Assembly: GCA_022414725.1 (NCBI GenBank) | Contig: CM039464.1 | Span: 54,230,268 to 54,294,267, forward strand | Length of the DNA: 64,000 bases | Source: Microglena sp. YARC | Lineage: Eukaryota; Chlorophyta; Chlorophyceae; Chlamydomonadales; Chlamydomonadaceae | Reading direction: 5' to 3' | Notes under the pieces: model-generated | What the model saw: the letters and a program-made list of their open reading frames with translations, nothing else | The model's database searches: none | Told to the model about the DNA's origin: nothing | Position numbers and translations under genes: made by a program | Shown: positions 24,845 to 40,402 of the stretch, piece by piece | Numbering within the stretch: the first letter of the stretch is position 1 | How the letters are laid out: every line of letters starts with the position of its first letter

Positions 24845-25802
24845 TGTCCAAGAGTGCTTAATTAGATAGGACGTGCATGGAAAACCGATGTCGTCAGCAT
24901 ATTGCTCAAGATCACAACACACATCGCGGCAGTTTGGAGCTATCGCGGCCGAAACAAAGAGGAAAGCCTTCGAAGTTACCACAAAACTGGCTTGTAAGCC
25001 AAGCGTTTCATAGCGACGTTGATTTTTGATCCTTCGATGTCGGCTATCATTGTGAAGCAGAATTCAAAGCGTTGGGATTGTTCACCACTAATAGGAACGG
25101 ATTACACTGCCTCGGATACACTCTTGCATATCGAAGAAAGCTGTAATCAATCTGATAGGGGTGTGAAATATAAATATAGAAGCCATTACTTTTGAGCACC
25201 CCTGGGTGCTATTTGTGGTTGCAAAGGTTGGGGTACATACGGATTTGGGTGACGGATGATCACGTCCCTGCGACACGCGCACATGCTAAAACTCCGAGGT
25301 GGAGAAAACTTAGAGGAAGAAGAACACCTAGTGTTGGCAATTCTGGAGGAAGAAGAAAAGTGTGGCAATTCAAATAAAAATGAAAGAGTTGACGATTGAT
25401 TTCCCGGAAAAGCTGCCGCCGCCACCGCGTGTGTGTGGACGAGGATGATGATGATGATGAATGGACAGTGTGCGTGTGTATAACGATACACGATGATGAT
25501 GATTGGAGTACCCTCAGCTCGTAGCAGAGATTGGATGACAACATCCGTCCAAAATGCGTGGCGCCCTTCATCAAGCATGGAAATGGAAGTGTGTAAGGCG
25601 GCCTGTGCACACGTATTGATGCATCATAAAACGGCGTTCGAAAACCATCAAAAACACTGTGCAAACCTATGGCTCTTTCATGGGCATCATGGTTCTGCTC
25701 CAGAAAAGCATCCAGTTCGGCGTCCCCTGCGTCCATGGTTTATACTACTATGGTTTTACAATGGTTATATACTATGGTTTATCTATGGTTTATACTGTGT
25801 TT
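24845..25802. other. No supported gene; low-complexity codons on the plus strand
   Basis: Short frames on the plus strand read LEEEEHLVLAILEEEEKCGN (about 25305) and later EVCKAACAHVLMHHKTAFEN (about 25590), separated by a GAT-rich stretch. They might be pieces of one acidic protein broken by indels, but nothing identifies it. The Ser/His-rich frames on the other strand are mirror images of the GAT repeats. Confidence 0.3.
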
Positions 25803-26195
25803 TACAGTTGTTCTCAAATAAAGTGGACACAAACCTTATAATCATCCAGACTGCAGATCGTTGCGTTTGGGCAACGTTGGCGGGGTGCAGCAGGTTGAAA
25901 GTCGTCCGATACAAACAACGTTAGATCTTTTCTCTGTACTTGTCACACTTTCTACATCTTTGAACGTAAAACTGCATGACAATTCTTCCTTGTTTCGTAC
26001 TTTAACACATTACAACTTTTACCATTGGCCTGATCAGCATTGACCATCTGTGTAGTGAGCTCTTGACACTTTGTATATATTACAAACCTTCCTCAACTCC
26101 TCAAAAAATATTTTAGTGAACCACGGACATGTATCTGGTTTCAAGGAATCATTAAAAATTAACAGAGTGTCCCAAAATTATTTGAGAACAACGTA
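25803..26195 (-). mobile_element. Deletion derivative of the Fanzor-bearing TIR element
   Basis: Bounded by TA dinucleotides (25803 and 26194), with inverted ends: CAGTTGTTCTCAAATAAAGT on the left and the complementary ATTATTTGAGAACAACG on the right. The 25830-25900 segment, on the minus strand, is the same sequence found at the 3' end of the Fanzor remnant near 44500-44605, including the CGTTGC-CCAAAC-GCAACG hairpin and GATCTGCAGTCTGGATGATT. The middle of the element is missing. TA duplication and CAGT-type ends are those of Tc1/mariner-like elements. Confidence 0.75.
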
Positions 26196-26204
26196 TACAC
26201 GGTG

Positions 26205-26530
26205 ATACGCAGATTCTGCAGCTGCTATGGACAGAGGTGCTGGACTTGATCAGGGCCCGGGGTAACTCTAGCGACAGCAGATGTCTGTAAGCTGCTGATT
26301 GATCCTGCGGTGGCTGGTCCTGAGTCCAGGGCGACCGGGCAACTCTAGCGACAGAAAGGCCTTGTGGGAGGCTGCCACGGCAGGTCACGCAAATGTATGC
26401 AAGCTGCCTCATGGATCCAGCGGTGGCTGGACTGGAGTACAGGGCCCGGGCGAACTCCGACAACAGCTGGCCCTTGCGTGTCTGCCAAGCAGGTCACGCA
26501 GATGTCTGCAAGCTGCAATGATTCGATCCA
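26205..26530 (+). pseudogene. Decayed ankyrin-repeat fragment
   Basis: Three units of roughly 100-130 bp repeat CAAGCTGC...GGTCACGCAGATGTCTGC, translating to AGHANVCKL and AGHADVCKL cores preceded by LWEAAT. These are the inner helices of ankyrin repeats. Stops and frameshifts occur within and between units. Ankyrin genes are common in both algae and giant viruses, so the origin is open. It directly abuts the TIR element ending at 26195. Confidence 0.55.
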
Positions 26531-27095
26531 GAGTCAACGAATACTAAAATGAAACCGCTTCGTTCGTACCGGAGTGGACAACGGTGAAAGGAAATGTTTT
26601 ACACGTACAGTCAATCTCCCATCATTTTGGCTATCTGTAAAGAAATCAAGTAGTATTCTTTATGATACTCATCATATATTTCCAGCATTTCTTCGGTTGG
26701 TTGCTTCTGTCATCAATATGATATGATTTTTTCTATCGTACAAACTCTTTGCGTCGGGCTGTTAAATCATATAGAATTCTTATCCATTATCCCGATTGAC
26801 GCGTTTGTTTACACCACCGAACGAGATTGCGTCGTAAACAGATAGATACGAACAATTTCAGAAATGATTTCTACAGGTAGTGATCTCCAAGACATCTTCA
26901 GGGATTTTGTCAACGGAACTCATGGACAGATTAAATTGATTCGTTTTTTAACTATTGCGGTGTTTACACTTCATTCGAGTTTTAGTGGACGATGCTGAGC
27001 AACGAGTACATGTACATATGATGCGCGAGCGTGAAATAAGCGCGCGTTTAAACCCTTTTTTCCCCAATATTAGACTTGCTCGACGATCACGTGTT
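26531..27095. other. No gene seen
   Basis: AT-richer spacer between the ankyrin fragment and the 3' end of RPB1. No motif or repeat recognised. Confidence 0.5.
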
Positions 27096-31680
<4,585 letters not shown>

Positions 31681-31863
31681 ATGTATTTCTTTTGTGGATG
31701 GAGGATGTTTACAAAGAGTGGGACATTAAAACCGGGACGACATAGTCACACGACACATTTGATTATTTGGGTGCACGTTCTCTTTACACTTAATTTTAAC
31801 TGGAGTCAATGTATAAGTGGAAATTATTTGTAATATCCACAGTGGTAATCGATACACAAATAA

Positions 31864-32198
31864 ATGCTGGATCCCGTCAAATCTCGCCTGTCTTCTAAGA
31901 CTCATGAACCTAAAGTTGAGTCGCAGACACACTTAGATGCTTGTGGATATCAAGATCAGGAGTGCGGCGACTCGTCAAATGGATACTACCGCAGTAGTGC
32001 GTGTAGCATGATCGACGTCTATAATTTGTACAAGGACATATCCGGCTACTTTGGTCAGTTCGGGTTCTTCTACAAGGGTAACGAGTCTTTGTTCTGCACC
32101 GACGTTATCCAGCATATCCAAATCCACACAAAACCGGTGCTACGAACTCCAGGGGGGAGTACGCGATCTACTTCAATGACGATACCATGCCCCGATGA
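31864..32198 (+). CDS. Hypothetical protein, one frameshift near the 3' end
   Basis: ATG 31864 follows a TACACAAATAA leader. The frame reads MLDPVKSRLSSKTHEPKVES onward, with a Tyr/Phe-rich part (GYFGQFGFFYKGNESLF). At a G6 run near 32152 a one-base shift leads to EYAIYFNDDTMPR and a stop at 32198, which gives a natural end 100 bp before the convergent neighbour. About 111 aa. No family recognised; its place between RPB1 and the next viral gene suggests viral origin. Confidence 0.5.
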
Positions 32199-32297
32199 AG
32201 GGTGGGGCCGAATGTCGTGATGGTAGTCATAGAGTTGGTGCCAACGTCTTCCGATGCTTCCACATACTCCTCCGTTTTACAGTGTAGACTTCGACAT

Positions 32298-32860
32298 TCA
32301 ATCCGCAATTGGTTTTGGGTCGAGTCCATCCTCGTCCAGTTTCATCACGTATCGCGTATACTTGATAACATTTTCGAACGTTTCCGGCTCGCAGTTGTCT
32401 TGTACGATGGAGTTTGTCACGGCTATGTACTCCCCGAACAGTATCTTCAAGATGGTGTCCCTCGTTGTTTCGTAGGTTTCCTGATATTCTATTTGTTCGC
32501 CTCCAAACAGATTAACGTACAAGAGTTTGACTCTGATTGTGTCCACAACGTCTGGGTGCGATGCGCACATACACAAGAATCGGCATATCCACCTGTGCGG
32601 CATCGTGAGTGCCTCCTTTGGTAGCGTGTGGGCAAAGCAATCTACGAGGTAGCCCGCCGACATGTTCATCCCCCACATTAATGCGACGTAGAGTGTGTCC
32701 AGACAGTAGATGTCGTCATGTGCGTACAAAGCAGGTCCCGCTAACCCTGTCAACATGTCTAATGCTTTGACTTGGAAGTCGAAGTCGTCATTCCGTGTCC
32801 CACACGAGGGGGAGGAGCATTATGCGGTTGCCAATGATATGTTGTCTTCCTGTCGCCCAT
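32298..32860 (-). CDS. Hypothetical protein, one frameshift
   Basis: ATG at 32860 (MGDRKTTYHWQPHNAPPP) followed by a one-base shift near 32802 into NDDFDFQVKALDMLTGLAGP and a helical region (YVALMWGMNMSAGYLVDCF, PHRWICRFLCMCASHPDVVD) ending in FENVIKYTRYVMKLDEDGLD. About 187 aa. It converges on the gene ending at 32198. I do not recognise the family. The base composition matches RPB1 and PolB. Confidence 0.5.
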
Positions 32861-32943
32861 ATGATCGTTTCTGTAGTCATAGTTCGGGTTTTTTTTTATG
32901 GTGCATGACGTTCGGCAGAAAAGGTGGACTATATGCATCGTTC

Positions 32944-33012
32944 TCTCAATTGGATTTGGATTTGAATTTAATTTGAATTTGAATTTGAATTTTATTTTAA
33001 TTTGAATTTGTG
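32944..33012. repeat. AATTTG simple repeat
   Basis: About ten units of TTTGAA/AATTTG in the intergenic region between two minus-strand genes. Confidence 0.8.
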
Positions 33013-33044
33013 TTATATCTATTTACACTCAATACAACTTGCAG

Positions 33045-33237
33045 ATGATGTCGGCGGAACTGTAAAATGAAACATAATGGTCGTTCTTGCCTCCAGGCGG
33101 ATTTTTAATACAGTCGGCGGAACATGGTCTGGAGCGGAATCGCGATTGTACACCACCGCCCTGTGGTCGCTACAACACATTCCGGTATGGCCGTACAAAA
33201 GACGTTTCATTTAAGTGTTCCGTCGAGTGTAGATGTA
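33045..33237. mobile_element. Fragments of TIR family B (MITE-like ends)
   Basis: GTCGGCGGAACTGTAAAATG at about 33054, a second CAGTCGGCGGAAC at about 33112 and the complementary end TTTCATTTAAGTGTTCCGTC at about 33209 form nested inverted ends of the family better preserved at 60821-61246. No coding content. Confidence 0.5.
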
Positions 33238-33253
33238 TGTCACAATGACACGT

Positions 33254-33877
33254 TTACTCGCACTTTGATCCTTTGTTGCCTTCAATATTATTGCTCTTCC
33301 AATAGTAACGTTCCCAGTCCATGTTACGTCGCTTGTTTGCATCGGTCAGGTCTCTGAGAATTGAAATGATGTATATAATTGTTACAACTGCGATGATGAT
33401 AATGGCCAATTTCTTCTTCAGTTTTCCGGAAGTGTGTATCCTGTAAACCAATGCCGCGATGGCGATGATCATGCATGTCTTGATCACTATGTATTTCTTC
33501 ACATTGTATAGATTGCGTGTATACTCGAGTTGCAATTCCTCTTGACGCATTCTGTAGACATCGACTTTTGCAGTCTTGTTTCCCTTATCCAAACGCGATG
33601 CTTCTTTGTCTAGCGTCAGATGAAAGTGTCGGTTCGTGTTCCAGCTCTCATTCATTTGCGCGACCAAGTCCGTGTTCTTGTGGTACAACAGGTTGGAAAC
33701 GGCATTGTTTGTCTTGAATGCACGTTGTGTCGCTTGCTTGTTCACGTGGTCATAGTACTTGTTCGTATTAACTAAATTCTTCTGTATTTCCTCGGTATTG
33801 TTTCCTTGGATGCGACGTGCGGTGTCGAACGCGCGTTTGTTGATCAAATTGACGTCGATGTCGTTGATTTTCTCCAT
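33254..33877 (-). CDS. Membrane protein with C-terminal two-TM hairpin, virion-type
   Basis: 207 aa, intact, from ATG 33877. Residues 1-125 are polar and Asn/Lys/Gln-rich, likely alpha-helical. Two hydrophobic segments follow at about 129-146 (IVIKTCMIIAIAALVYRI) and 158-174 (AIIIIAVVTIIYIISIL), joined by a Lys-rich turn, and a charged tail contains MDWERYYW. Small proteins of this plan are common in the inner membrane or virion of nucleocytoviruses, so a structural role is inferred from architecture only. Its intact frame contrasts with its neighbours. Confidence 0.7.
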   Translation of the reverse strand: MEKINDIDVNLINKRAFDTARRIQGNNTEEIQKNLVNTNKYYDHVNKQATQRAFKTNNAVSNLLYHKNTDLVAQMNESWNTNRHFHLTLDKEASRLDKGNKTAKVDVYRMRQEELQLEYTRNLYNVKKYIVIKTCMIIAIAALVYRIHTSGKLKKKLAIIIIAVVTIIYIISILRDLTDANKRRNMDWERYYWKSNNIEGNKGSKCE

Positions 33878-33949
33878 TTGGTTTTGTATGAGGATATGAA
33901 ATAATGTGGTCTCATACAGTTGTTTTCATTTAATTTTGGGACCTTATTA

Positions 33950-34425
33950 TTTTGTAGAGTCTGAGAAAGGTTTGCGCGATGCATTCAGGCAGATACATAC
34001 AGTTTTTACATATTTGGTTGTCATCGAACTTATGAATTCCTTACTACACATCGGGTGTCCGGGGGACATGTACAAAGAAGAAGTATCATTGGGGTCAACT
34101 ATCGGTCCGGGTTACAGAGATCCACATCTCTGTCCTTTACGAACTAATGGGATTTTTTGTTCGAACTGCGTTCAGGAAGATGCCCCCCCCCCAATGTCTC
34201 TGTCACAGGTGAATTGACAATTCTTGCAAAGTGTATGTACTTATTCAAGCAAACATGTCGACTTGTGTACTTCTCAAGCACATGCAAGAACAACACTGTT
34301 CCATACTCTGCACACAATTTATTGTCTGGTCCCTGAACTATTTCTTGTCTTGGCAACTGTTGCAACCTTCTCAAAAAATTATTACCATTACTCGGGTGTC
34401 CACTTCCCGATGACTGTATCGAACA
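33950..34425 (-). CDS. Possible coding sequence, unidentified, interrupted
   Basis: The minus strand reads NFLRRLQQLPRQEIVQGPD, then YGTVLFLHVLEKYTSRHVCL and ARIVNSPVTETLGGG, and after a shift at a G10 run GPIVDPNDTSSLYMSPGHPM and TTKYVKTVCICLNASRK to a stop near 33950. The sequence is protein-like but has no clear ATG, because the upstream end overlaps the 3' end of the next gene. No family recognised. Confidence 0.35.
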
Positions 34426-35637
34426 CAAACATGCACTGGGGGAGCGTCGCGCCGCCGCCTGAGGATGCGGAAAACAGGGAACGCATGATCAGACTGTCAC
34501 GCATGGAGCGCACGCCAGCGAATGCGTCCGGAGAGCGCGATAGACTCGCAGAGACCTCTTCACGGTAAAGTTCGTACACATCGGGCATGTGTGTCGCACG
34601 CACATAGAACAGATGTCGCACAGCTTCGGGCTCGAGCCTCGCTGAGGCATACTCTGTCTCTTCAGGCTGAAGGGGGTCGTCAGACCGGTGTCCGCATCTT
34701 CATCTTCATCGTCGTCCGCAATAATGGCGCATCATCGTCAGCAATAATGGCGGCATCATCGTCCAGCAATAATGGCGGCATCATCGTCAGCAATAATGTT
34801 GTTGTCATCAAAGATGAGCGGCATGAGTGCGTCCTTTTGCGTCGCTACTTTGTTGTTGTGTCTTGCGACGATGTGTGTGACGGTTGTCGACGACATCGTG
34901 TTGTCTGTCGGTGAGACGAATAGGGATCTATAGAGCCCTACGATATTGGTGTGCCATGCAGACAAGATAATTTCGACGTCGCCGCTGACTGCCCCTACGA
35001 GATTGTTATTGCAACGTTCGAATTCTGCGTACCACGTATGGAGAAGTTCCGTTCTCTGCGTCGCGTTCATCATGCATTGTTGTTGTCCCGAAGGTCCGTG
35101 GTGTCCTACACCAACAGGTTCCCGTGCCACACTAGGACGTCTGTCGCACAGAAGACGCGGTGCGTTTGTTCTTTCGTGATATTGGTGGGATACACCTCGT
35201 CCAGTAAGTGGTCTTCCATCTCCCCCTCGATGAGTGTGTCATCGTCGAACATGTCTGCGGGGGCAAAGAGGCCGGATGCAGCAATGCAGCTGTCCACACA
35301 CCTATTTATCAACACGATAGAACCGCTCCTGCTAGAACCGATTGCGCGAGTTATGAGTAATAGGAACTGACGAGGTTGGTGATGTCGTCCTATAGCGTTG
35401 TATTTAGCGCGAAACATCATGTTGTGGGTGCTGGCTGTGGCGGGATTGTTTTTTTGATCCATGTGGCGGTAATGTCCGGTTGAAGTACATGGAGTTGCCG
35501 AATTTGGGAGGACCCTCCATCATCTTCAGGTTGTACCGGGAGAACAGGTACCGACGTATAGCTCGGCGCTCATCCGGGCTGTTCACAGGGGTGCATGAAA
35601 AACTAGGTTTGAAAACACCTACGGTTGAAGTTGCCAT
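34388..35637 (-). CDS. Hypothetical viral protein of about 410 aa, several frameshifts
   Basis: ATG 35637 (MATSTVGVFKPSFSCTPVNS) leads through RRAIRRYLFSRYNLKMMEGP, a shift near 35460, FLLLITRAIGSSRSGSIVLI and DDDTLIEGEMEDHLLDEVYP, a shift near 35110, TELLHTWYAEFERCNNNLVG and SAWHTNIVGLYRSLFVSP, an Asp/Ala stretch coded by GCAATAATGGCGGCATCATC-type repeats (34730-34800), then RHLFYVRATHMPDVYELYRE and the stop at 34388. The pieces lie in one orientation with no gap, so one broken gene is the simplest reading. Function unknown. Confidence 0.55.
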
Positions 35638-35857
35638 GTTTCCATTGTATGGACAAAGTACAAATCAGCTTTACACTAATACAACTTATCCCTTATAATG
35701 GGCGTTCCTTCCTCCCGGCGGATTTTTTGGTCACTCTCATACGATTTCAGCATGACACACGCTTCGGAAAACGAGTTCAAGGTTGACGATGACTCGAAAG
35801 CACTCGTTTTCAATAGAAGGATTTTTAAAAATTGTGGTGCGAATGTAAAATCACGCA

Positions 35858-36465
35858 TTATATGCCCCCGCTGGCCCATGTAGGTCCATTTTTGTCATAC
35901 AAAACGACATTATTGTCCGATTGCATCACATAATATATTTGGGTTCCCTTCCTCCAAGTGGAAGACGACCGGTTTCCGGTTGCAATGGTATGGTCCTCGT
36001 AGGCTGTGCCTGAGCCTGCATGTGCGCACTTGTGCCATGCTTGCATTGCTTTATTCCCAGTGCAATTGGTTTCTGCTGAGCGAGGCGGCCTTGAAATTGG
36101 CGACGTCTCCCTTTGTCATACATTATCCCGTCAATGCAGACCTTGGCCTCCAAGGCCTTCTGTTTACGTTCGATTGCGACGATGTGGGAATTCATGTCGT
36201 TAGATCTTGTGTTTGACCGTCGCTAAACCGTCTTTCAACATCGTATTAATCTTTTCATCAGACTGCTTTCCTTTTTCAGAGAACATGAATGCATGGTGTC
36301 CGCTTGTTGAGAGCGTTTGAACTCGGCATTCGACCGCAATACGAGATCTCCCAACTCGTCTTCATGTGTGCTGATCTCTCTTCGCAGGGAAATGTGCGAG
36401 GCGATGAGAAAGCCGGCGACGACCATGACCAGAAAAATAGATATAAATGCTACTAAGGATTCCAT
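35858..36465 (-). CDS. Membrane-anchored coiled-coil protein with C-terminal bulb-type lectin domain (frameshifted)
   Basis: ATG 36465 opens with an N-terminal signal anchor (LVAFISIFLVMVVAGFLIA, residues 4-22), then a charged helical stalk (REISTHEDELGDLVLRSNAE; MLKDGLATVKHKI; IERKQKALEAKVCIDG), and ends with TYR-type beta-lectin sequence: WRKGTQIYYVMQSDNNVVLY and DKNGPTWASGG. MQSDxNxVxY is the mannose-binding motif of bulb-type (B_lectin) domains; here one position is N instead of the usual G. Three one-base shifts (near 36285, 36205 and 36045) separate the pieces. The layout suggests a surface protein displaying a sugar-binding head. A short open frame beyond 35858 (to 35676) could be its true end. 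Confidence 0.6.
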
Positions 36466-36479
36466 CTGTCAAAATTTTA

Positions 36480-36757
36480 TACAGTTACATTTCATAATTT
36501 TTGGGGGGTCAAGTCAAGTCAAGGATGCTTGTTACAGTAATAAACTTGGACTGACGGTCGATTGTTGTACACATGTTACACATTGCTGCAAAGTTTGAGG
36601 CAGGATCACCCATTCTGTGTCCCACTTTATTTGAGATCAACTGTACACAAAGACGTTTCATTTGTATGTTCATTCGAGTGTAATTCAAGACAATCGACGA
36701 CATTCGCCATTTTTCATTTAACTGTTCCGCTGACTGTATTGGAACAACGGATAATAT
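36480..36757. mobile_element. Remnants of two TIR families between lectin gene and PolB
   Basis: TGTCCCACTTTATTTGAGAT followed by CAACTGTA (36619-36647) is an end of the Fanzor-type TIR family. GTTTCATTTGTATGTTCATTCGAGTGTA (described in parts, near 36656) and TTTCATTTAACTGTTCCGCT (near 36711) are ends of family B. No gene in between. Confidence 0.5.
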
Positions 36758-39700
36758 TTACTGTCTGCTGGATACTGAAAAGAAGCTTGAGATCTCCCGC
36801 TGTCCATTGCATCGGTTCACGCTCCGCCGCACATCATCGGACGCAAGCACAGGCGTGAACACGAGTCTTTCAACCTCCCGTTCACGAAGCGTGTTCAGCC
36901 GCTCGCGCGCCTTGGCTACGTCGCCGTTCTTTGCATCAGCGATGTCGCTGAGAGCGCGGCGACCAGAGAGGGCCACGCGATAAGTGTACCCGGGGATCTG
37001 TTCGAGAGCGATGGCAAGCAGTTGCGTGCAAGGCTTCATCAACTGGTTCTCGATGTACATCTTCGCGTCGATGCGCACCTTCTGAGGGTTTGCCCGCACA
37101 AAGTCGACGTGCTCTATGCGCTCGCCCATGAGCGCGTTATTCTTCGTCGTCTCGACGAAAACATAGGGAATCCGGTCATTAACCTGCGGCGCAGAGCCAG
37201 GGTCGCGCTCGTACATACGACGGGCAAGCACGGCATGCGCGATCTGGGCAGGGAAATTGTAGTGGCTCTTCAGCGTCTTACTAATAACAAGTTCCTCCAA
37301 TGGAGTGCGACCAGCAGCGAGCTCACGAAGCCTGTCACGCAAGAAGCTCACGGCCGCAGGCACGTCCCTCCGCGTCAGCACAATATCGATCACGCCACCG
37401 TACACACGCTTCACAACCTGGGCATAGTCACGTCGCTTGAGAGCTATGCCCATGGACTTCTGCTTTGGTGCTCGTCAGGGTCGTTCTCGTAAAGAAGCCC
37501 GACATACCGCTTCTTGCTCAACAATATGAGGGGGAAGAGCGTCTTCTCGTACTCCAGGTTGTGCGGCTTCTTGAGGTGCTGATGGATCTCCCTCGAGACG
37601 TCCTGTCCAGCCCGGATGCTTGTCGCAAGGCGGTCGCGATGCGATGCATTGTCGGGTGAGGGAAAGACGACAAACAACGAGTCCGTGTCGCCGTACACGA
37701 CATGCCCCTGGAACTCCCGCTCGATGAAATTCTTTGCAAACATGATCATGGCGCGTCCAGTTGCAGTGGTGCAAGCCGCCACATCGCGAAGGTACAGAGG
37801 ACTCGTGCGAGCACCCATCTGACCGTACAAGGAGTTTGCAGTGGTCTTGTACGCGAGCTGCAACCCATCCAAAACAGCGCGCTGGAAGTTCGTGTAAGCC
37901 GGCTCTATCTTGTAATTCTTCGCATCCTCAAGCTCGAGCTTCTTCTTCTCCCAGTCTTTTTCTTGTCCGACAAAAACAGTTTCGTTGGTAGCAGCGTCCG
38001 AAACACGCACATGCGTGGCGCGATAACGGGTTTGTTTGCGGCGTTGGAGGAGCGCCTCGAGGATGCAGGGAAGAACGCCCTTGCGCGACTGCGCGAACCG
38101 ACAGACCTGGGTACCGTGGTAGAAATCTCCACATACTCCACACCAGGAAGAGACCCGTATTTCTCCTTATCCAACACTATCGTGTCGTGCGAGATGTTCT
38201 CTGAGATCATTGACGAAGGGTACAACGAGTTGTAATCTAGAACGGACACCGGTGTGTCAAGGTACATACCGGTCTCTGGCTCGAGCACGATTGCACCCTC
38301 GTACCCATCCTCCTCATCCACCCCCCCCCCCAAACGACTGGGGAGGGACGTAGCGTTTTGTGGGAATGACGAACCCGTCCTCGAGACACTGCTTGGACAC
38401 CAACGAGAAGATCTTGACGCCCTGACCGCGCATGAAGATGTACGATAGAGGAACCCAGCAAACGTTGGCCATGCCAACGTTGTTAGCGAGGATCTCTAGT
38501 TTGGCGACCAACAGGTTGCACAGAGCGCAATCCTGGACGCAGTACCGCGCGATGATCGCGCGGTCCTCGGCACTTCCCTTCTGCAATCTGAAAATGTCCT
38601 TGGGGAGACGTCGTCCTTGGCCTCGCCCGTGAAATGTCGAGCAACGGCGTCGAGCTTGTAAGAGTCCAGTCGGTGGTCGCGTTGCACTATCTTCATGAGG
38701 TCTATGAGCACGCGTCCAGGAGCATCAATGTACTTGAGGACGTTGTCACCCAAGGCAGAAGAAGACATCTCACGAACGACCAGCTTGCCTGGTGCGTGGG
38801 AGAGACGCGTGAGACTATCGCATATGCGTTCGTCCACGTCTAGTGCCGTGGCGCGCTCGTGCAGGTACGAGAAGTCGAAGCCGAAGATGTTGTATCCTGT
38901 CAGAATGTCAGGGTCCAGGTCCTTGCCAACGTAGTCGGCCCACGCGCAAATGAGATCCGCCTCAGACTCAAAGGTGTGCACAACTGTCTTGTTGGTATCG
39001 TCCTCGTCGCCCAGTTCCTCGGTGCAAGAGCCGAGGACAAATATCGCTCGCGAGGACGCATGTTGCTGACCGTAGACATGCGCGGTCACGCCGATCTGGA
39101 TGATGGAGTCACCCTTGAGCGGATGCGCATGCATGTAGGCCTTGTTCAGAACGGACAAGAGCTTCTCCACGCGATTGGTAGAGCCGTTCAGCTTTTGACT
39201 TTGTTTAAGAATAGCGTACATGTCGTCTGCGACGTGATTGAAGGTAGGGAGCATGCGCACGCGGTCTCTGTTAGACGACGAGGTGTGTGAGAACGCGAGT
39301 GCGTGCGCAAGACCCTCAGAACCCTGGTTGAAGAACGCGTCATCCATGGCAGCCATCAACACCTTCTTGACGTCGTACTCGCTACCGGACTGCTTCAGAG
39401 GCAACTTGCCGCCTACTTCCCACAGGTTGTCCACGTCGAGCGCGAGACGACGGTAGTCCTTGATAGGGACAGGAAAGTCGCCGTGCAAGGAGTCGCACTC
39501 GAGATCAAAGCTGGCGATCACCAACGGAGCCATGTCCTCGTTTGAGGTCGAAACAGATGGACGTATACCGATCTCCAGTGATGGACCTCGATGGCTTCTT
39601 TGAGGCAGCTGGATGTGCGCATGCAGTCGGGTGCTTAAGGGTTCACGATTTTTGGATCCTCGTCTTGCAAGCTTTTCTGCGTCCACGTCCACCCACCCGG

Positions 39701-40289
39701 CGGGTTGGATTTGGTGTTCGTGGAAGAAGCGTAGGATGGGGTCCACGTTGGATTCGAAGAGCTCGAGTGGGCGCAAGCCATGCGGAACGTTCCCGGTATC
39801 TATCTTCTTTTGGATAGAGCTCGCAAGCACACGCATGCCTCGAAGTGATCTGAAGGTGAGCATGGCGAACGGTTCCTTTTGATGGTTGTTAAACCCCCAG
39901 AAGTTCATGCGATGCACAAGCTCCACATCTTCAATGCGCACGTACGAGCCGGCTATCTCGTAGAGCCATTGGCGGAGTGTTGAGAACGAGCCTGCTCTGC
40001 TCCTCAAGTAGAACCTTGGCTGCGCTCCATCGATCTCCGCGTGCACAGATCGACCACACTTGGACACACCGAACATGTGGATGCGGTACCGAGAAGTGTC
40101 ACGACTTCTTTGGGGTCTCGAGCCGTCCTCGTCAGCAGAGTCGTCGCTATCGTCGTCCTCATTGCAATCCTCGACATCCTCTGCGTACCACGTGAGACAC
40201 TGTGCGGAGATTGATGACGGTGTCGCCCCATCGCCATCCGAGACATTGCTGTCGATGGCAGATGCAATGAGACGGTCACGTGTATTCAT
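36758..40289 (-). CDS. polB: DNA polymerase family B, frameshifted
   Basis: Replicative polymerase of nucleocytoviruses, about 1175 codons from ATG 40289. The first 570 codons are intact and hold the N-terminal domain and proofreading motifs Exo I (FDLECDS, residues 261-267) and Exo II ([10 protein letters not shown], 467-476). Exo III (YCVQDC) follows a shift near 38580. Polymerase motif A (LDYNSLYPS) is near 38240, motif B ([11 protein letters not shown]) near 37830 and motif C (YGDTDSLF) near 37690; KKRYVG and a KQKSMGI-type block follow. Other shifts are at a C run near 38325, near 37990 and near 37470. All catalytic Asp residues are present. The extreme C-terminus, GQREISSFF, fits a PCNA-interacting QxxIxxFF box. 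The 40290-40402 spacer is shared with a divergent gene. Confidence 0.93.
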
Positions 40290-40402
40290 GTGTGAGAGTA
40301 ATAACTTAACCCATCAAGAGCTTTACATTCCTTTCTCGAGAATCCCTTGTAAAAAATTGTGGACAACATTGTAAAGTGATTGTCTGTCTGTCTGTGATTG
40401 TA
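40290..40402. promoter_or_regulatory. Divergent promoter region between polB and the next viral gene
   Basis: The 113-bp spacer holds AAAAAATTGT (40351-40360), which matches seven of eight bases of the AAAATTGA early element known from mimivirus relatives. A similar AAAAATTGTA precedes the small gene at 60617. Two weak matches are not proof. Confidence 0.3.

Noticed and set aside
25186..25736. Ser/His/Thr-rich minus-strand frames
   Set aside because: Produced by GAT-rich simple repeats; no motif and no consistent start.
38634..39290. Plus-strand open frames opposite PolB
   Set aside because: Shadows of the intact PolB N-terminal frame containing Exo I and Exo II.
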